From positions 163,772,709 to 163,836,708 of the forward strand of contig CM076997.1 in assembly GCA_039090855.1 (NCBI GenBank): a stretch of 64,000 bases of DNA, read 5' to 3'. Below are positions 46,117-57,017 of this stretch, piece after piece. How positions within the stretch are numbered: position 1 is the stretch's first letter; every line of letters starts with the position of its first letter. The notes beneath the pieces were generated by a model, which saw nothing but the letters and a program-made list of their open reading frames with translations, made no database searches and was not told where the DNA came from. The DNA is from Macrothele yani (Eukaryota > Arthropoda > Arachnida > Araneae > Macrothelidae). The position numbers and the translations under genes are program-made.

Positions 46117-47671
46117 TCAGGTAGCTAGGGAAATAATTGCTGATTTTCTGAGATCCGACGTTCAACTCACCCACAATGCGTTAAGACAAACCCGTTAGCA
46201 GCGCCACTCGTACGAGTTGAAGAGCGACTCATACTCTACAGACACGCCATAATTTGCTGAGCTGCAGCTTTTGCTACTCGCATGAGAATGGTCTCTACAA
46301 CATGTTAGGAAGGACTGAGTTGCGGGTGAGTCAGCTTCATGAGTTCAAATTGGGTTGTTGTGTGGCACGAGCCTATACCGTAACCCAGTCGAAGCATGGG
46401 GCGAAGAAGCAACATCTGAACTTACTGTTCCTTGGTGGTTTGAAAAGTTTCGTTCCGATGACACGCGCCTACAACATGAATAGGCCAGAGGTCGACATTC
46501 GGTGTTTGATAACAACTCTTTGTTGAGCTGCAGTTTTTCTACTCGCATGAGAATGGCTTGTGCAACATGTTAGGAAGAATTGAGTTGCGGGTGAGTCAGC
46601 TCCATGAGTTCAAATTGGGTCGTAGTGTGGCACGTGCCTATATCGTAACCTGATCGAAGCATGGGGTGAAGAGGCAACATCTGAACTTACTGTTCCTCGG
46701 TGGTTTGAAAAGTTTCGTTCCGATGACACGAGCCTACAACATGAGTAGGGCCGAGGACGACATTCGGTCATTGATAACAACGCTCTGTAGGGAAATCTGT
46801 AGGCAGATCCTAGTGTCAGAGTCAGAGAATTCTCCAAGCAGTGCAATGTGTCTGTGTAAACCATGTTCGAACATCTCCACCAAACTGGTAAGTTGCAACA
46901 CAATATGTGGGTCCTACACGAATTGACGAAGCATTGGAAACAATAACGGTTTGGGATGTGCAATAACCTTCTGTTTTGCAACGAATAGGAGCTCCTACTT
47001 AATCGCATTGTAACGAATGATGAAACGTAGGTGCTGTATGTCAACCGTAAGCAAGCTGAACAGTATCTGTGCCATTGTGAACCACCGAAATAATATCCTA
47101 AACCCAGGTTGACGCCAAAGGAGGTTTTGTTTACAGTGTGGTGGGATGTTCACGGTGTCATAAACTACAGGTTATTTAATGCTGGTTAAAGCGATACTTC
47201 AGTCACATACTGTGAAAAAAATTGACCGAGTGAACCAGAAGTTGTGTTCCAAACAGGAAACTTTGTTGAACAGAAAGGGTCTTATCCATCTCTAGGATAA
47301 TGCTAGACCATACGTGTCACAAATGACGAAACAGAAACTACACAAACTGAGGTTCGAAACCCTCCGACATCCAAAATTTTCGCCTGACTTGGCACCTATA
47401 GATTGCCACGTGTTCATGAATTTTAGCAATTACCTCAAGTACAGGTCGTTCAGAAACCGAGACGAGGCCGAAATCGTGTTCCGGGAGTTTCTTGCATCCA
47501 GAGAGCCAGATTTCTTTAGAAATAGCATTAAATCACTTGTCATTTGGTGGCAGACGTGCGTAGCTTCTGAAGGCGTCTATTTCTAAAAACCAAAAACAAA
47601 GTTGTGTGCTATGAGGGATGTCTCTTCCATTTTTACGCTCCAAACGGGACATTATTTTTAGAACGACCTGG
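46117..47671 (+). mobile_element. mariner element with tandemly duplicated 5' part
   Basis: Left end TCAGGTAGCTAGG after TA, right end AACGACCTGG before TA, with imperfect inverted similarity over about 25 bp. A 266-bp segment is present twice, at 46259-46524 and 46525-46790, covering the transposase start. The element is 1.55 kb, about 1.29 kb without the duplication, the normal mariner size. Confidence 0.75.
46302..47586 (+). pseudogene. mariner transposase, N-terminus duplicated, broken
   Basis: Both copies of the start (ATG at 46302 and 46567) read M-LGR-ELRVSQLHEFKLG, followed in a shifted frame by NLIEAWGEEATSE and WFEKFRSDDTSLQHE, the mariner helix-turn-helix. Further blocks are RIVTNDET (first Asp, about 47015), KEVLFTVWWDVHGVINY (about 47120-47165), and the open C-terminal frame 47314-47586 with FSPDLAPIDCHVFMNFSNYL (third Asp) and WWQTCVASEGVYF. 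Numerous stops separate them. Confidence 0.8.
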
Positions 47672-48589
47672 TATATAAAAATTCTTTGCAATCCAACAGC
47701 GACATCGTGTCCCATGTTGAAACTGAAAAATGATACAACGTTTGATTTGAATACTTACGTGCCATATAATGATGTCATATGAGATTTGAATACTCACCTT
47801 TCATTTATAAAAAATATGTGACAAAAGGATTGATTCCTTTAATAGCAGTTTAGATGCAATTCACAACAGGCGAACCTATGAACGCATAAAAGGTTATTAC
47901 TGAGCAATAAAAGGTGACCGCAGCTTAGCACTTGCGTACGTTGAAGACCATGATGACCTCATTTGGAATTTCTTTTAAGTGTACGGCTGCACTCTCAAAT
48001 CGAGTACGTCTTTAAAGATAATGTTTATTCCCTAATTACGAGGCTGTACCAAGACGGAAGGGATTTCAAAATTTCTGCCTATCGGGAACACATTACAAGT
48101 ATATACAAACTTTCTCACAGCCTATATATCAGATGTTTGTTTTCATGGCACTGTGCCAAATGAGCAATATCCCTGATGGTCATGAGCTTCTGCTCAACAA
48201 TCCATGCATCCTTCCGTTTGTGTTTTATGGTGTCTTTTTTCATCGAAGGTAAACATTTTCACGTAACTTCTCTTATTTTTGAAGTCGGTTTTCTCCTCGA
48301 CGTTAGCCTGGCATGGACGTCGGCAGCGCTGCAACATTCCATCATCAGGAACTCGATGGCGCGCCCTCCTTTGAGCTTCGAAATCATGATATATCGGACC
48401 TCATCTTCGAAAAAAGTGGCACGAACAATGTACGTGCTCTTTACGTATTTTTTTACCAAGCAACTAAAGTGAACTGCTCGATACAGGAAATACCACACCA
48501 TGAAAGAACGCACGAGAAAAGACGAAATTTAACACACATATAAACAAGTAGGTAGAAAACAAGTGCTTTAAATCCTGAGAGATTACATG
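47672..48589. other. unassigned intron DNA
   Basis: Overlapping short frames on both strands (48176-48543) share no family motif. Confidence 0.3.
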
Positions 48590-48790
48590 ATTGAATGTGG
48601 AGACAGTATATTGTGGCCTGGGTCAATAGGTCGTATGAGCTACAAGTTGTGCAGCACGGAGTGGCATCGCGTAGGAAAACCTGAGGATGGTGTACGCTAG
48701 TTTCGCTGACCATGTCTGGTTGATCTGTGTCCAAAGTTCATCTACATTGCTATGGGGTCCTGTACAAGCCTTAAATCGCCTGTCAGTGAT
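48590..48790 (-). pseudogene. possible Tc1-like transposase C-terminal scrap
   Basis: The - strand reads DELWTQI-TWSAKLAY-ILRF-YAMPLRAAQLVAH, which resembles the Tc1 tail (ELW..I...W......L..SMPRR...V). Weak and short; could be chance. Confidence 0.25.
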
Positions 48791-49245
48791 GTCCAACGTA
48801 TTCTATATTAAGAAAAACTCAGCAAATCGTGCGCTCCATGGCAGTACCTCTGAACCTCATAGGCACCGTCTGCTGATGTTGCCACTGTTATGGCCAGGTG
48901 TAATCAAAACTGACAATTTCCTCATTATTTGTCTCTAATTTTACATATCAGTCCTCTCATTTTACATATTCAAATTGACACAGACCTTTCTATAATAAAC
49001 AGAGTTCACCATTGCGCTCTCTTTGGTAAAATCGTTAACAACAATTCGAACTATCGTGCTTCAAACATCAAGAGGGTAAAACAAGTCAAACTGATTAACA
49101 GGTGCCACTACCCAAAAGAAGTGCCAATAATAATTTAATCCTCGTGATTCAACAGGGCCCTTAATGACGAGTGAGACTCATAAACTAATGCTACTACGTA
49201 ACAGTGCTCTTAAAGAACATATGCTCTCTCTCCAAACAGTATTTG

Positions 49246-49482
49246 GCCGCCCCGGTGACGCAGTGGTCTAAGCGATGACTTCTCATCATTCGCCCGAAAG
49301 AGGTTCGGGTTCGAATCCCGGTGAGGCATAGATATTGTGTTTTTCTTCAGGCATTGACTCTCTCCCTTCCCTGGAATCAGTGGCCCTAAATTAGTGATTA
49401 GTGACCGACGACTGCTTATTGCCCATTGAGTTACTCACGGTGGTCGTTAAAGCTCCAATAAAAATAAAATAAAAAAAAAAAG
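49246..49482 (+). mobile_element. SINE family B, full length with target duplication
   Basis: Head GCCGCCCCGGTGACGCAGTGG and exact box B GGTTCGAATCC; A-rich tail (49459-49480). Flanked by AACAGTATTTG (49235-49245) and AACAGTACTTG (49483-49493), an 11-bp duplication with one change. Confidence 0.9.
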
Positions 49483-49493
49483 AACAGTACTTG

Positions 49494-51899
49494 CTCACAT
49501 ACAGTCGAAATCTGAACTCTTCAGCTTTCGATTACGTCATTGAGAGTGTCAAGCACAAATTCGTCGAAAGAGAAAATTGTGGCTTTCAGGCTTAAAATCG
49601 TTTAACGTCAATAAACCAAATTTATCTAAGCAGATAGAAACTAAAAAGGAAGGATAAAACAGTGTACGTTAGAATGCTATTTATGCCAAACAGTTGCTCC
49701 GTTTTAAGGTTGCACATGTGAGGCGTGTGTTTGTTCGTACTTATGTATGGGTATATTCTGCTTTGCACTTGTAAGGTATTTACCCTATACTGACTTGCGT
49801 TATGCGCGACACAATTTTACGGTCAGTGGTTTAAGTAGATTTGTTACGTTTGGAACGATGCGCGTTTTCTTGTTTCGCACTTAAATTTTGGTGGGCAGTG
49901 TACATATATATGACAGCAAGTTTGTTTAAAGAACATATTCCCAATTATTACTCATTTACCTGGTTTTATGTCTTAGACACATGGTCTGCTCAGATACGAC
50001 CAACTACATAGCAAATGAGAAAATGAGACAGCTAAGGTACAGTAGCCCTTACCCCAAAACAATCAATAAAAATGCTGATTCTCTGGAGGGTATCTACTGA
50101 TGCTAGCATAATGCGCTGAGAAGAAGCTCGTGGGTAATTAGAAAAGAGTTGTTTCGCAAATTCGAAGTCTTATTATCAGCTAGAATAAACAATAAAAGTC
50201 TCAAGAAGGTTCTGATGTTTTACACTGTCTTTTAAATAAAAATTACGAGATCGTACCAAATAAGCATTGCGAAGGAAAATCATCACTGCTCATCCTCTTT
50301 GAAATAAACCATATTCTAGATCGCTTGCCAATGTACTACATATTTACCAGAAGGACTTACTATACACGCGTCTCAGAGAATGACGGCATAGTTGTTGTCC
50401 CCTTGAAAGATTTAAATTGGTTTTCTTTACTTTGGGCACTGAGCTGTTGAACTGCATCCAAATACACTTCCGAGTAAATAAATAACTCAAAAGCGTGTGC
50501 GTTTAATGAAGACATTACGTCGAATTTTATGGGAATGGAAAAAGATGTTTCATCTCATTTTTTTTTCTTTTCTTGGTAAGTCTCCATCAAGATAAGTGAA
50601 ATAAGTGTTGTAGAACCCACCGTATTTTCCTATTTTCCAGTTATCGGCTTTGTAGATTTAAAGCTCACATTGGCACAATGCCGTGTAAAAGTGTTGGTTG
50701 TACTTGATAGAAAAAAATATCCTTCAAAAATCCATTTCTCCTCAAGTTCGTGTCCTATTTCTAAGGCTGACGCAAATTGAAATCAGCAGTTGGCAAAATA
50801 AGGTGACCACACTTGAAATGTCTGATTGTCTTATTCGAAATATGACGACATTTTATTTCCACCAAATAAAAAAGTTAGTAATTAACATAAATAGTGCGGC
50901 AAGCATTCTGCTATTTTCATCAATCCTAGCATCTAAAATAAGGCAATCAATCATGATTCGCAAAAATATTTTCTTTCTTTTCAAGTTGAAGAGCTCATCG
51001 ATTTTGCGTGTAATTGCTTTTAGAATGGAAATCCATTATTATCAATGATTACTGGCTTTTAGAGTGCTGATTAAATCCTAATCGCGTTGAGGATAAGGTT
51101 CAAGAATAAATCTAATTCACAGTATGCATTAAAAATGAGCAAAAGCTTTTCATCCTGCTGTTATTAAGGATAAAAAAAGAATACGGCAGCTAAAATTTGC
51201 TGCAGGCTACACTTTGAAAAGCACTTGGACAAAAAATATAATTATGAATCTCCGTCTATTCGATAATGGTTCCTGAGGTATGTTTATCTGCGCAGTTTTG
51301 CCTTACCGAAGTGTACATGTTATTTACCTGACTAAGGTTTCCGCATCTTCAGCATTAACTTCCTCTTTAAAGTTTTAGGGCGGCATATAGCTTTTGATTG
51401 ATCTGTAGGTGTTTGCGTAGATTGTAACCGAATCAACATTCGTAATTCATATTTCCGCCCTGAAAATTAATTTCTCAACTGACGACAAATTACAATTTGG
51501 CATATATAGTATAATGTGAAGATTTCCTTTTACAGGTGCATTTGCAATAAATGTTTTAAATGTAGGACGTTTTAATTATGGTAATTCTAAACTGTAGTAA
51601 AGTTAGCTATACACAGTTTATAGGGGTAACTATAAACTGTAATAAAAGACTATTTACGCACTAGCTGCTGTTGCACCATGCATTTATTTTATGAGAAACA
51701 CTTTTATAAAAAACAAGTGCTGAAAAGAAGAAAACATAAGTGTTAATTCACTTGAAATTCAATAGTTCCCAGATTATGGTGATTTTCACAGGGTTACCTG
51801 TTTCTTCAAACATTTGCTTCGAAATATTAGTTACGATGTTGGGAATAGGTTTCCTACACCTGCTGGTACACTTTTAGCGAATAGCAGGATGAAATAGGA
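49494..51899. other. A+T-rich intron DNA
   Basis: The longest frame, 50698-51048 (116 codons), is rich in Ile/Leu/Ser with no motif, as expected for random A+T-rich sequence. A weak inverted motif around TTTATAGGGGTAACTATAAA lies at about 51615. Confidence 0.35.
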
Positions 51900-52195
51900 C
51901 AGTGGAAACTACATGGTACACATCCCCTATTCCTGTGCATTATCGAGATGGAAATGTAAGTCTTTATAAAGGAATGACCAAGCAATCCGTCAGGACCAGA
52001 ACTGAAGAACATAGTAAGGACGTAGAAGATGGAAGACCTACTACTGCCCGTCCTCGAAATTTTTTTCCAGTGCTCACTCCTGTTTGAAAGGATTCAACGT
52101 AGATGGACTGATATACCACACGAAAGAAGAACTGATGTCAGAAAGTCTATAGAAATCTTGATGAGGTCAGCACTTTGCCGTGAAAACGTATCGTA
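51900..52195 (+). pseudogene. Penelope-like GIY-YIG endonuclease fragment
   Basis: IPVHYRDGNVSLYKGMTKQS, then VRTRTEEHSKDVEDGR, fits the Penelope-type pattern (I-P-C ... Y-x-G-x-T-x-R ... R-x-x-E-H). A shifted frame then gives HERRTDVRKSIEILMRSA, like the conserved end (R..A.EI). About 300 bp only; the Cys is missing and the frame breaks. The assignment rests on pattern, so moderate confidence. Confidence 0.4.
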
Positions 52196-52360
52196 GGAGC
52201 TGCAATCGGTATGGCGTGTGTTTAGATAAGAATCGGTAGTGTAATATTTCAGTGTTGCATAACCCTAGCTCCATTACACACGGGGCAAATTGAATGCGAT
52301 TGCGTATGCTTTATATCAAACACATATTTTCAAAAACGTATATGTCTAAACTATTTTCAG

Positions 52361-52575
52361 TTCTGAAGATGACAATTCGCTTTTTGGTGTAAATAGGGCA
52401 AGGACGGTAAGTCAAAATAATATCCGAAAACTTGAAAATCTTGCGCCCGGGTATGCTAACCACTACACCACTCAGAATGACCAAGTTTCCGATTAATTTG
52501 AATATAACCATCGCAGGATTCGCTTGTCGAAGCAACCGGCATTTATGTTTAGCGAATCTGGAGATTAGGAATCCT
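52361..52575 (-). mobile_element. SINE family A, copy 2
   Basis: Reverse complement of the copy at 1-247: GAAGATGACAATTCGC, TTTTTGGTGTAAAT, GGTATGCTAACCACTACACC (box A region), and AACCGGCATTTATGTTTAGC. The box B part is deleted (GAAAATCTTGCGCCCGGGTA), so it should no longer be transcribed. Confidence 0.75.
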
Positions 52576-52587
52576 ATCCCGTGATTG

Positions 52588-52808
52588 TTTTTTTTTTTTT
52601 TTTTAGGACGTTTAACGACCACCGTGAGCAACTCAATGGGCTATAAGCAGTCGCCCGTGCCTAATTTAGGGTCACTGGTTCCAGGGAAGGAAGAGAGCCA
52701 GTGCCATAAGACCAACACAACATCCATGCCTGCCCGGGATTCGAACCCGGACCCCTTACGGACGAATTATCAGAGGCCAGCGCCTTAGACCACCGCCACC
52801 AGAGCGGC
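52588..52808 (-). mobile_element. SINE family B, full length, inserted next to SINE A
   Basis: The - strand copy has a 17-base A tail (T-run at 52588-52604), box B as GGATTCGAACC (exact complement of GGTTCGAATCC) and the GCCGC-type head at 52808. A 12-bp target duplication ATCCCGTGATTG flanks it (52576-52587, 52809-52820). Confidence 0.9.
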
Positions 52809-52838
52809 ATCCCGTGATTGCCCGGAGGAGCAGTTAAA

Positions 52839-53205
52839 TCATGAATGGAATACGGGATTACAGCATAGAATACAAATTTTGAAGATGACAATCCGTTTTT
52901 GGTGTTAATATAACAAGGATGGTAAGTCGAATAATATCCGAAAACGTGAAAATTTCGTCGTCCTGGAGCGGGAATCGAACTCGCGTCTCTCAGATAGCGC
53001 CCAGGTATGCTAACCACTACACCACCCACAACGATCACGTCTCTAGTTTCCGATTAATATGAATATAATCATAGCAGGATTCGCTCGTCGAAGCAAACGG
53101 CATTCATGTTTCACGAATCTGGAGATTAAGAATCTTCAAAATTTGTATTGTATGTCATCTTCAAAATTTGTATTGTATGGTGTAATCCCGTATTCTATTC
53201 ATATT
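52839..53205 (-). mobile_element. SINE family A, copy 3, flanked by inverted repeats
   Basis: The SINE core (about 52880-53135) has box B as GGAATCGAACTC and box A as GCTAACCACTACACC. Outside it, GAATACGGGATTACAGCATA with AATACAAATTTTGAAGATGA (52846-52897) is inverted at 53135-53200 (TCATCTTCAAAATTTGTATT with TGGTGTAATCCCGTATTC). The inverted segments are about 50 bp and roughly 90% alike. Confidence 0.7.
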
Positions 53206-53759
53206 TTCAGTTCTGTTTGTTGTGCATTGTTTTATCGTGTAATTAAGTTGATATTCTAGGAAACTCCGTTTGGTCAACGCCTGAAATCTCCGAGTTATGT
53301 ATATTTTTACCTACCGCAATAAAACACAGACTGAAACTTCCAGTTTCTTATAGATTTGATTTTTTAAACCTTTACTTCATATCGTTACTTTTGATGTATT
53401 GAGCCCGGAACACCCATTGGTGATTTCTAATGGTTTCCTGAGCCCCGGAGCGCCCATATTGACGCCTATGACAGATTACAATATCAATGCTTGGTAAAAT
53501 TATTTATAATGAAGCCTTCTGCCCTTAACAAAGCGCATTTTGATTCGAAAAAGCGAAACAAGGAATTTTGCATCCCTATATGTAAAAACAAAAAACCCCA
53601 TACCTGAACGTTAAAGTTCAAAACAAAGGGGAAATGATCAGTTCTTAAAATAAAGGAAGAAATTTAACCTGCATTTCACTAGTCCACAGAGTATCAAAAT
53701 TTGTTTAAATCCCATCAGTAAGGAGCACGGTGGGGCATTACCTCACACGCTCATACATT
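53206..53759. other. unassigned intron DNA
   Basis: A direct repeat of GAGCCCGGAACACCCAT / GAGCCCCGGAGCGCCCAT occurs at 53401 and 53442. Nothing else noted. Confidence 0.35.
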
Positions 53760-54960
53760 CACTTAAGTGCCAGAAAAACTGGTACACCAGTCTAATACTT
53801 GGTCCCCCACAGGAGCACAGGACTAGAGAAATACGACGGGGCATGGACTTCACTAGCTTCTGGAAATATGCTGTCTGCAATCCACACCATATTTCCTGCA
53901 GAGCGTTTCACACTGCGGGTGTATTCCGAGGTCTCGGATTCCTGTGTTCGATAGCGCGTTGCATGGCATCCCAAATGTGTTCTATCACGTTCAGGTTTGG
54001 AGACTTGGGTGGGAATGTCAACACTCCAAATTCAAATGAATGCTCCTCTAACCATAATGTGGCGTCCCAACACTTGTGTGGAGGTGCATTGTTCTGTTGG
54101 AACAGGCCCAACCCATCAGCATGAATGCAGGACATGAACGGGTGTACTTCTTCAGAAAAGATGCGCACATAGCGTTGGCCGGTCACAGATGTTTGTAGAC
54201 GTACCAGGGGTCATAGTGAAGTTGAGCTAAACACACCCCATACCATTAACGACCCCCACGAGCCGCTACATTTCCCTGTTGTCAGGTGGAATCCATGGTT
54301 TCATGGGGTTTGCGCCACACATGAATCCTTCTATCTGCCCGATACAGTTGGAAACGCGACTCATCAGACCACGCTACTTGTTTCCAGTCATCAAGTGTCC
54401 AGTAGTGGTGTCGCCGTGCCCAAGCGAGGCGCATAGCTCTTCATCGTGTACCCACCAAGGGGACTCGAGTTGGGCGTCAGCTCCCAAAGCCCATATCGTG
54501 CAGGGTACGTTGTACAGTCCGGACGCTGATGCTTGTTGAGTCTCCAGCATTGAATTCCGATTATACCTGCGAGCGTGTTGCACGCCTATCGCGTGAAACG
54601 ATTCTTGACAGCCGACGATGGTCACTTTCACCCAATGTCTTTATACGGCCACACTGGTATCGTAGGTTGGAGGTTTTGCCGGAATTCTTGTAGTCACGGT
54701 ACACCCTTGCAATGGTCGTCCGGGAAAATACGAAATTCGTTTCTACCTCCCATCTCACGAGCGCCAACTATGACACCGTGTTGAAAAGCGCTTAAATCTT
54801 TATTACTTGTCATTCTCATGCCGAAAACAGCTCTGACAAATGGCAAGGTTGTCTATCTATTTATATGCGCACTGGCGGACGTAACCGAGTACGCGCATAG
54901 GTGACGTTGCTGTGTATTTTGCATAAGCTCGTCTGTACAAGTTTTTCTGGCACTTCAGTG
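53760..54960 (-). mobile_element. Tc1-like element
   Basis: Left end CACTTAAGTGCCAGAAAAAC and right end GTTTTTCTGGCACTTCAGTG are inverted repeats of about 26 bp. TA follows the right end; the left TA is mutated. Length 1.2 kb. Confidence 0.8.
53908..54830 (-). pseudogene. Tc1-like transposase with D36E-type spacing
   Basis: Segments on the - strand: VETNFVFSRTTIARVYRDYK (helix-turn-helix, about 54760-54690), RRLSRIVSRDRRATRSQV, then the first catalytic region around 54370-54340, and the open part 54186-53908 with MTGQRYVRIFSEEVHPFM, GLFQQNNAPPHKC, LWLEEHSFEFGVLTFPP and NVIEHIWDAMQRAIE. The second catalytic Asp is Asn (QQNN for QQDN). From that position to Glu are 36 residues, as in DD36E (Incomer-type) elements. 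Stops and frameshifts are present. Confidence 0.75.
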
Positions 54961-55424
54961 TATATCGCTGCATTTTTGTCATCTTGACGCGTGTTTTACC
55001 TCTGTAGTACGTCACTAGGCGAATTTTGATTTGAATGAGAATGCCAAGCAAGTTAATTTCAAAATATCTGACTACAGAGTTTTTTTCTTAAATTTGAAGA
55101 ATATATCTGTAGCCAAACGTTTCCTTAAGCGATTCCCATTGAGTCGCTATGTAGCTAACTAATGCGCTCATACTGCTTTTAATGCAAGATAATTTAAATT
55201 GGCTTTTCGGTATTTTAATACCAAAATGCGACAGCCACAATCTGCTCTTCTGCGTTTCCAAACACAATAGAGAAAATAGTTTTTCAAGCAATGTAACACG
55301 TTCAGCAAATATCTCCTACATCCTCCCTGCCTCTGGTCAAGAAGAAATATCGGCATTGTGACCTGTACTAAACCGTATCAGCATATCTGCACGTGACAAG
55401 TCGGGTTGTGGTTCTTTAAGCTTT
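54961..55424. other. unassigned intron DNA
   Basis: Short - strand frames only, no motif. Confidence 0.3.
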
Positions 55425-55585
55425 AACCGAATTAACGACTATAACGTCCAAAACGCCCGTACACGCCGACGACCACGGCTTCCCGATATGTCCGTCTCGA
55501 GTGAGTAGAATTTCCTATTTCCTCATGTACTTAAATTTATCCGACCTTCACTCACAATTGTTGTAAGAAAACAAAGAAGTGAGCC
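55425..55585. mobile_element. MITE family E, partial copy
   Basis: AACGTCCAAAACGCCCGTAC, CTCGAGTGAGTAGAATTTCC and AAACAAAGAAGTGAGC match the reverse complement of 37514-37756 in order, with small gaps. One inverted end is degenerate (ATTAACGACTATAACG) and the other is missing. Confidence 0.6.
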
Positions 55586-55799
55586 AGGATTTAGTTTCTG
55601 CCCCAGCGATATCATTCACTCTGTGACATCACATCTCTTCTCTATAAAGGAATGCATTGATTGCCGAAGGAAAACATCTGAATATCATGCTATGGATCGA
55701 AAGTTGCGTATGATGTTCAGCACTAATCCTTATTTTGTTATTCACTAAATGTTTGGGACAGAAATTCGAATAATATCAACAGATAGTTTTGGCATTATA

Positions 55800-57015
55800 C
55801 TCAGTCCAGTCACATCATTTTGACCATCTCCTACTTCTGACGTCAACAGCGCGTAGCCAATAAAAAAAGGCGCCTTGTCATTAGCTGGTTTGGAGGGTAT
55901 ATAAGGTGTGCTGTAAGCATTCTGAAAACGTCACTCGTTGCTGCCACGAATAGAAGGAGCGATTTATCAGATTTGCAAAAAGGGATGATTATCGGCTTTC
56001 GGGCTAAGTGTGGCAGTATTTCTGAAACAGTGCAGTTTGTGAACTGTACGCGTGCTGCTGTGGTTAAAGTGTATCGTAGTCGGAGAAATGGCACCATTGC
56101 GAATGAGCGACGTGGAAACTGCGGAGCTCCACTTGCCATTGATGTGAGAGGTGAACGTCGGCTTTGAAGGTGCGTGAGGGCCGATCGACAAGCTACAGTA
56201 GAGCAACTCATCGGCCGAATGAAAGAGGGGGCTACCGAAAGTGTGTCTAAAACGATATTTCAGCGAAACCTGCTGCGTATGGGGCTCCGATGCAGACATA
56301 TGGTCACTGCACCTATGCTAACGAAGGTGCATATGCAGAAAAGGCTTACATTTGCATGGCCGTACCAGAATTGGACATCCGCCGATTGACAAAGAATTGT
56401 CTTCTCAGATGAGTTACGTTTTTTGCTTAATGGAACAGATGGACGTTGGGATATAAAGCAAGAAATATCGGAGAACAAACACTCTTCAACCATTATTGGA
56501 AACACACAAGCTGGTGGGGGCAACGTTATGGTCTGGGGAATGTTTTTGAGTGTTCCATGGGTCCACTCATGCCTGTGGAAGGCTCTATGGACCGAATTCG
56601 TTATTAATCCATCCTTGCAGACAAGTAAACCCATATATGCTGATTGTCTTCCCTGGGGCAGATGGGATCTTCCACCACGACAATGCGGCGTGCCATGCTG
56701 CTAGGAATGTCCGAGAGTGGTTGGAAGAGCACGATGAAGACTTCAAAATACTTCCCTGGCCCCCTAATTCCCCAGACTCAAACCCAATTGAACATATGTG
56801 GGATCATCTTGATCGTGTTGTTCGCTCTATGAATCATCCACCAAGCATCTTCCAGCAGCTATCAGATGCACTGCAGTCAGCATGGCTCCAAATACATGTG
56901 AACACCTTCCAGCACCTTATTGAGTCACTCGCAGCTCATCTAGATGCTGTCCGCGCTGCACGCGGCGGTTATTCTGGATATTAGCTGGCTGTCACAATGA
57001 TGTTACTCGATCGTG
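55800..57015 (+). mobile_element. Tc1-like element, well preserved
   Basis: TA borders at 55798-55799 and 57016-57017. The ends, CTCAGTCCAGTCACATC and (reverse) CACGATCGAGTAACATC, agree in most positions and the inverted similarity continues to TTTTGAC/TTGTGAC. At 1,216 bp, the length of a normal Tc1. Confidence 0.75.
55949..56984 (+). pseudogene. Tc1-like transposase, DD36E, two stops and one frameshift
   Basis: Near-complete gene. The N-terminal part begins near 55949 (MLPRIEGAIYQICKKGMIIG), with helix-turn-helix ETVQFVNCTRAAVVKVYRS. Frame 2 continues through a stop at 56165 and another at 56387 to RIVFSDELRFLLNG (first Asp) and NVMVWGMFLSV. A frameshift near 56550 moves to the frame 56550-56984 with GADGIFHHDNAACHAARNVR (second Asp), LPWPPNSPDSNPIEHMWDHL (Glu) and ARGGYSGY at the end. 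Between second Asp and Glu lie 36 residues, the DD36E spacing. All three catalytic residues are kept, so inactivation seems recent compared with other elements here. Confidence 0.85.
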
Positions 57016-57017
57016 TA

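Noticed and set aside
50698..51048. 116-codon frame as a host gene
   Set aside because: A+T-driven composition, no motif, no splice or promoter context.
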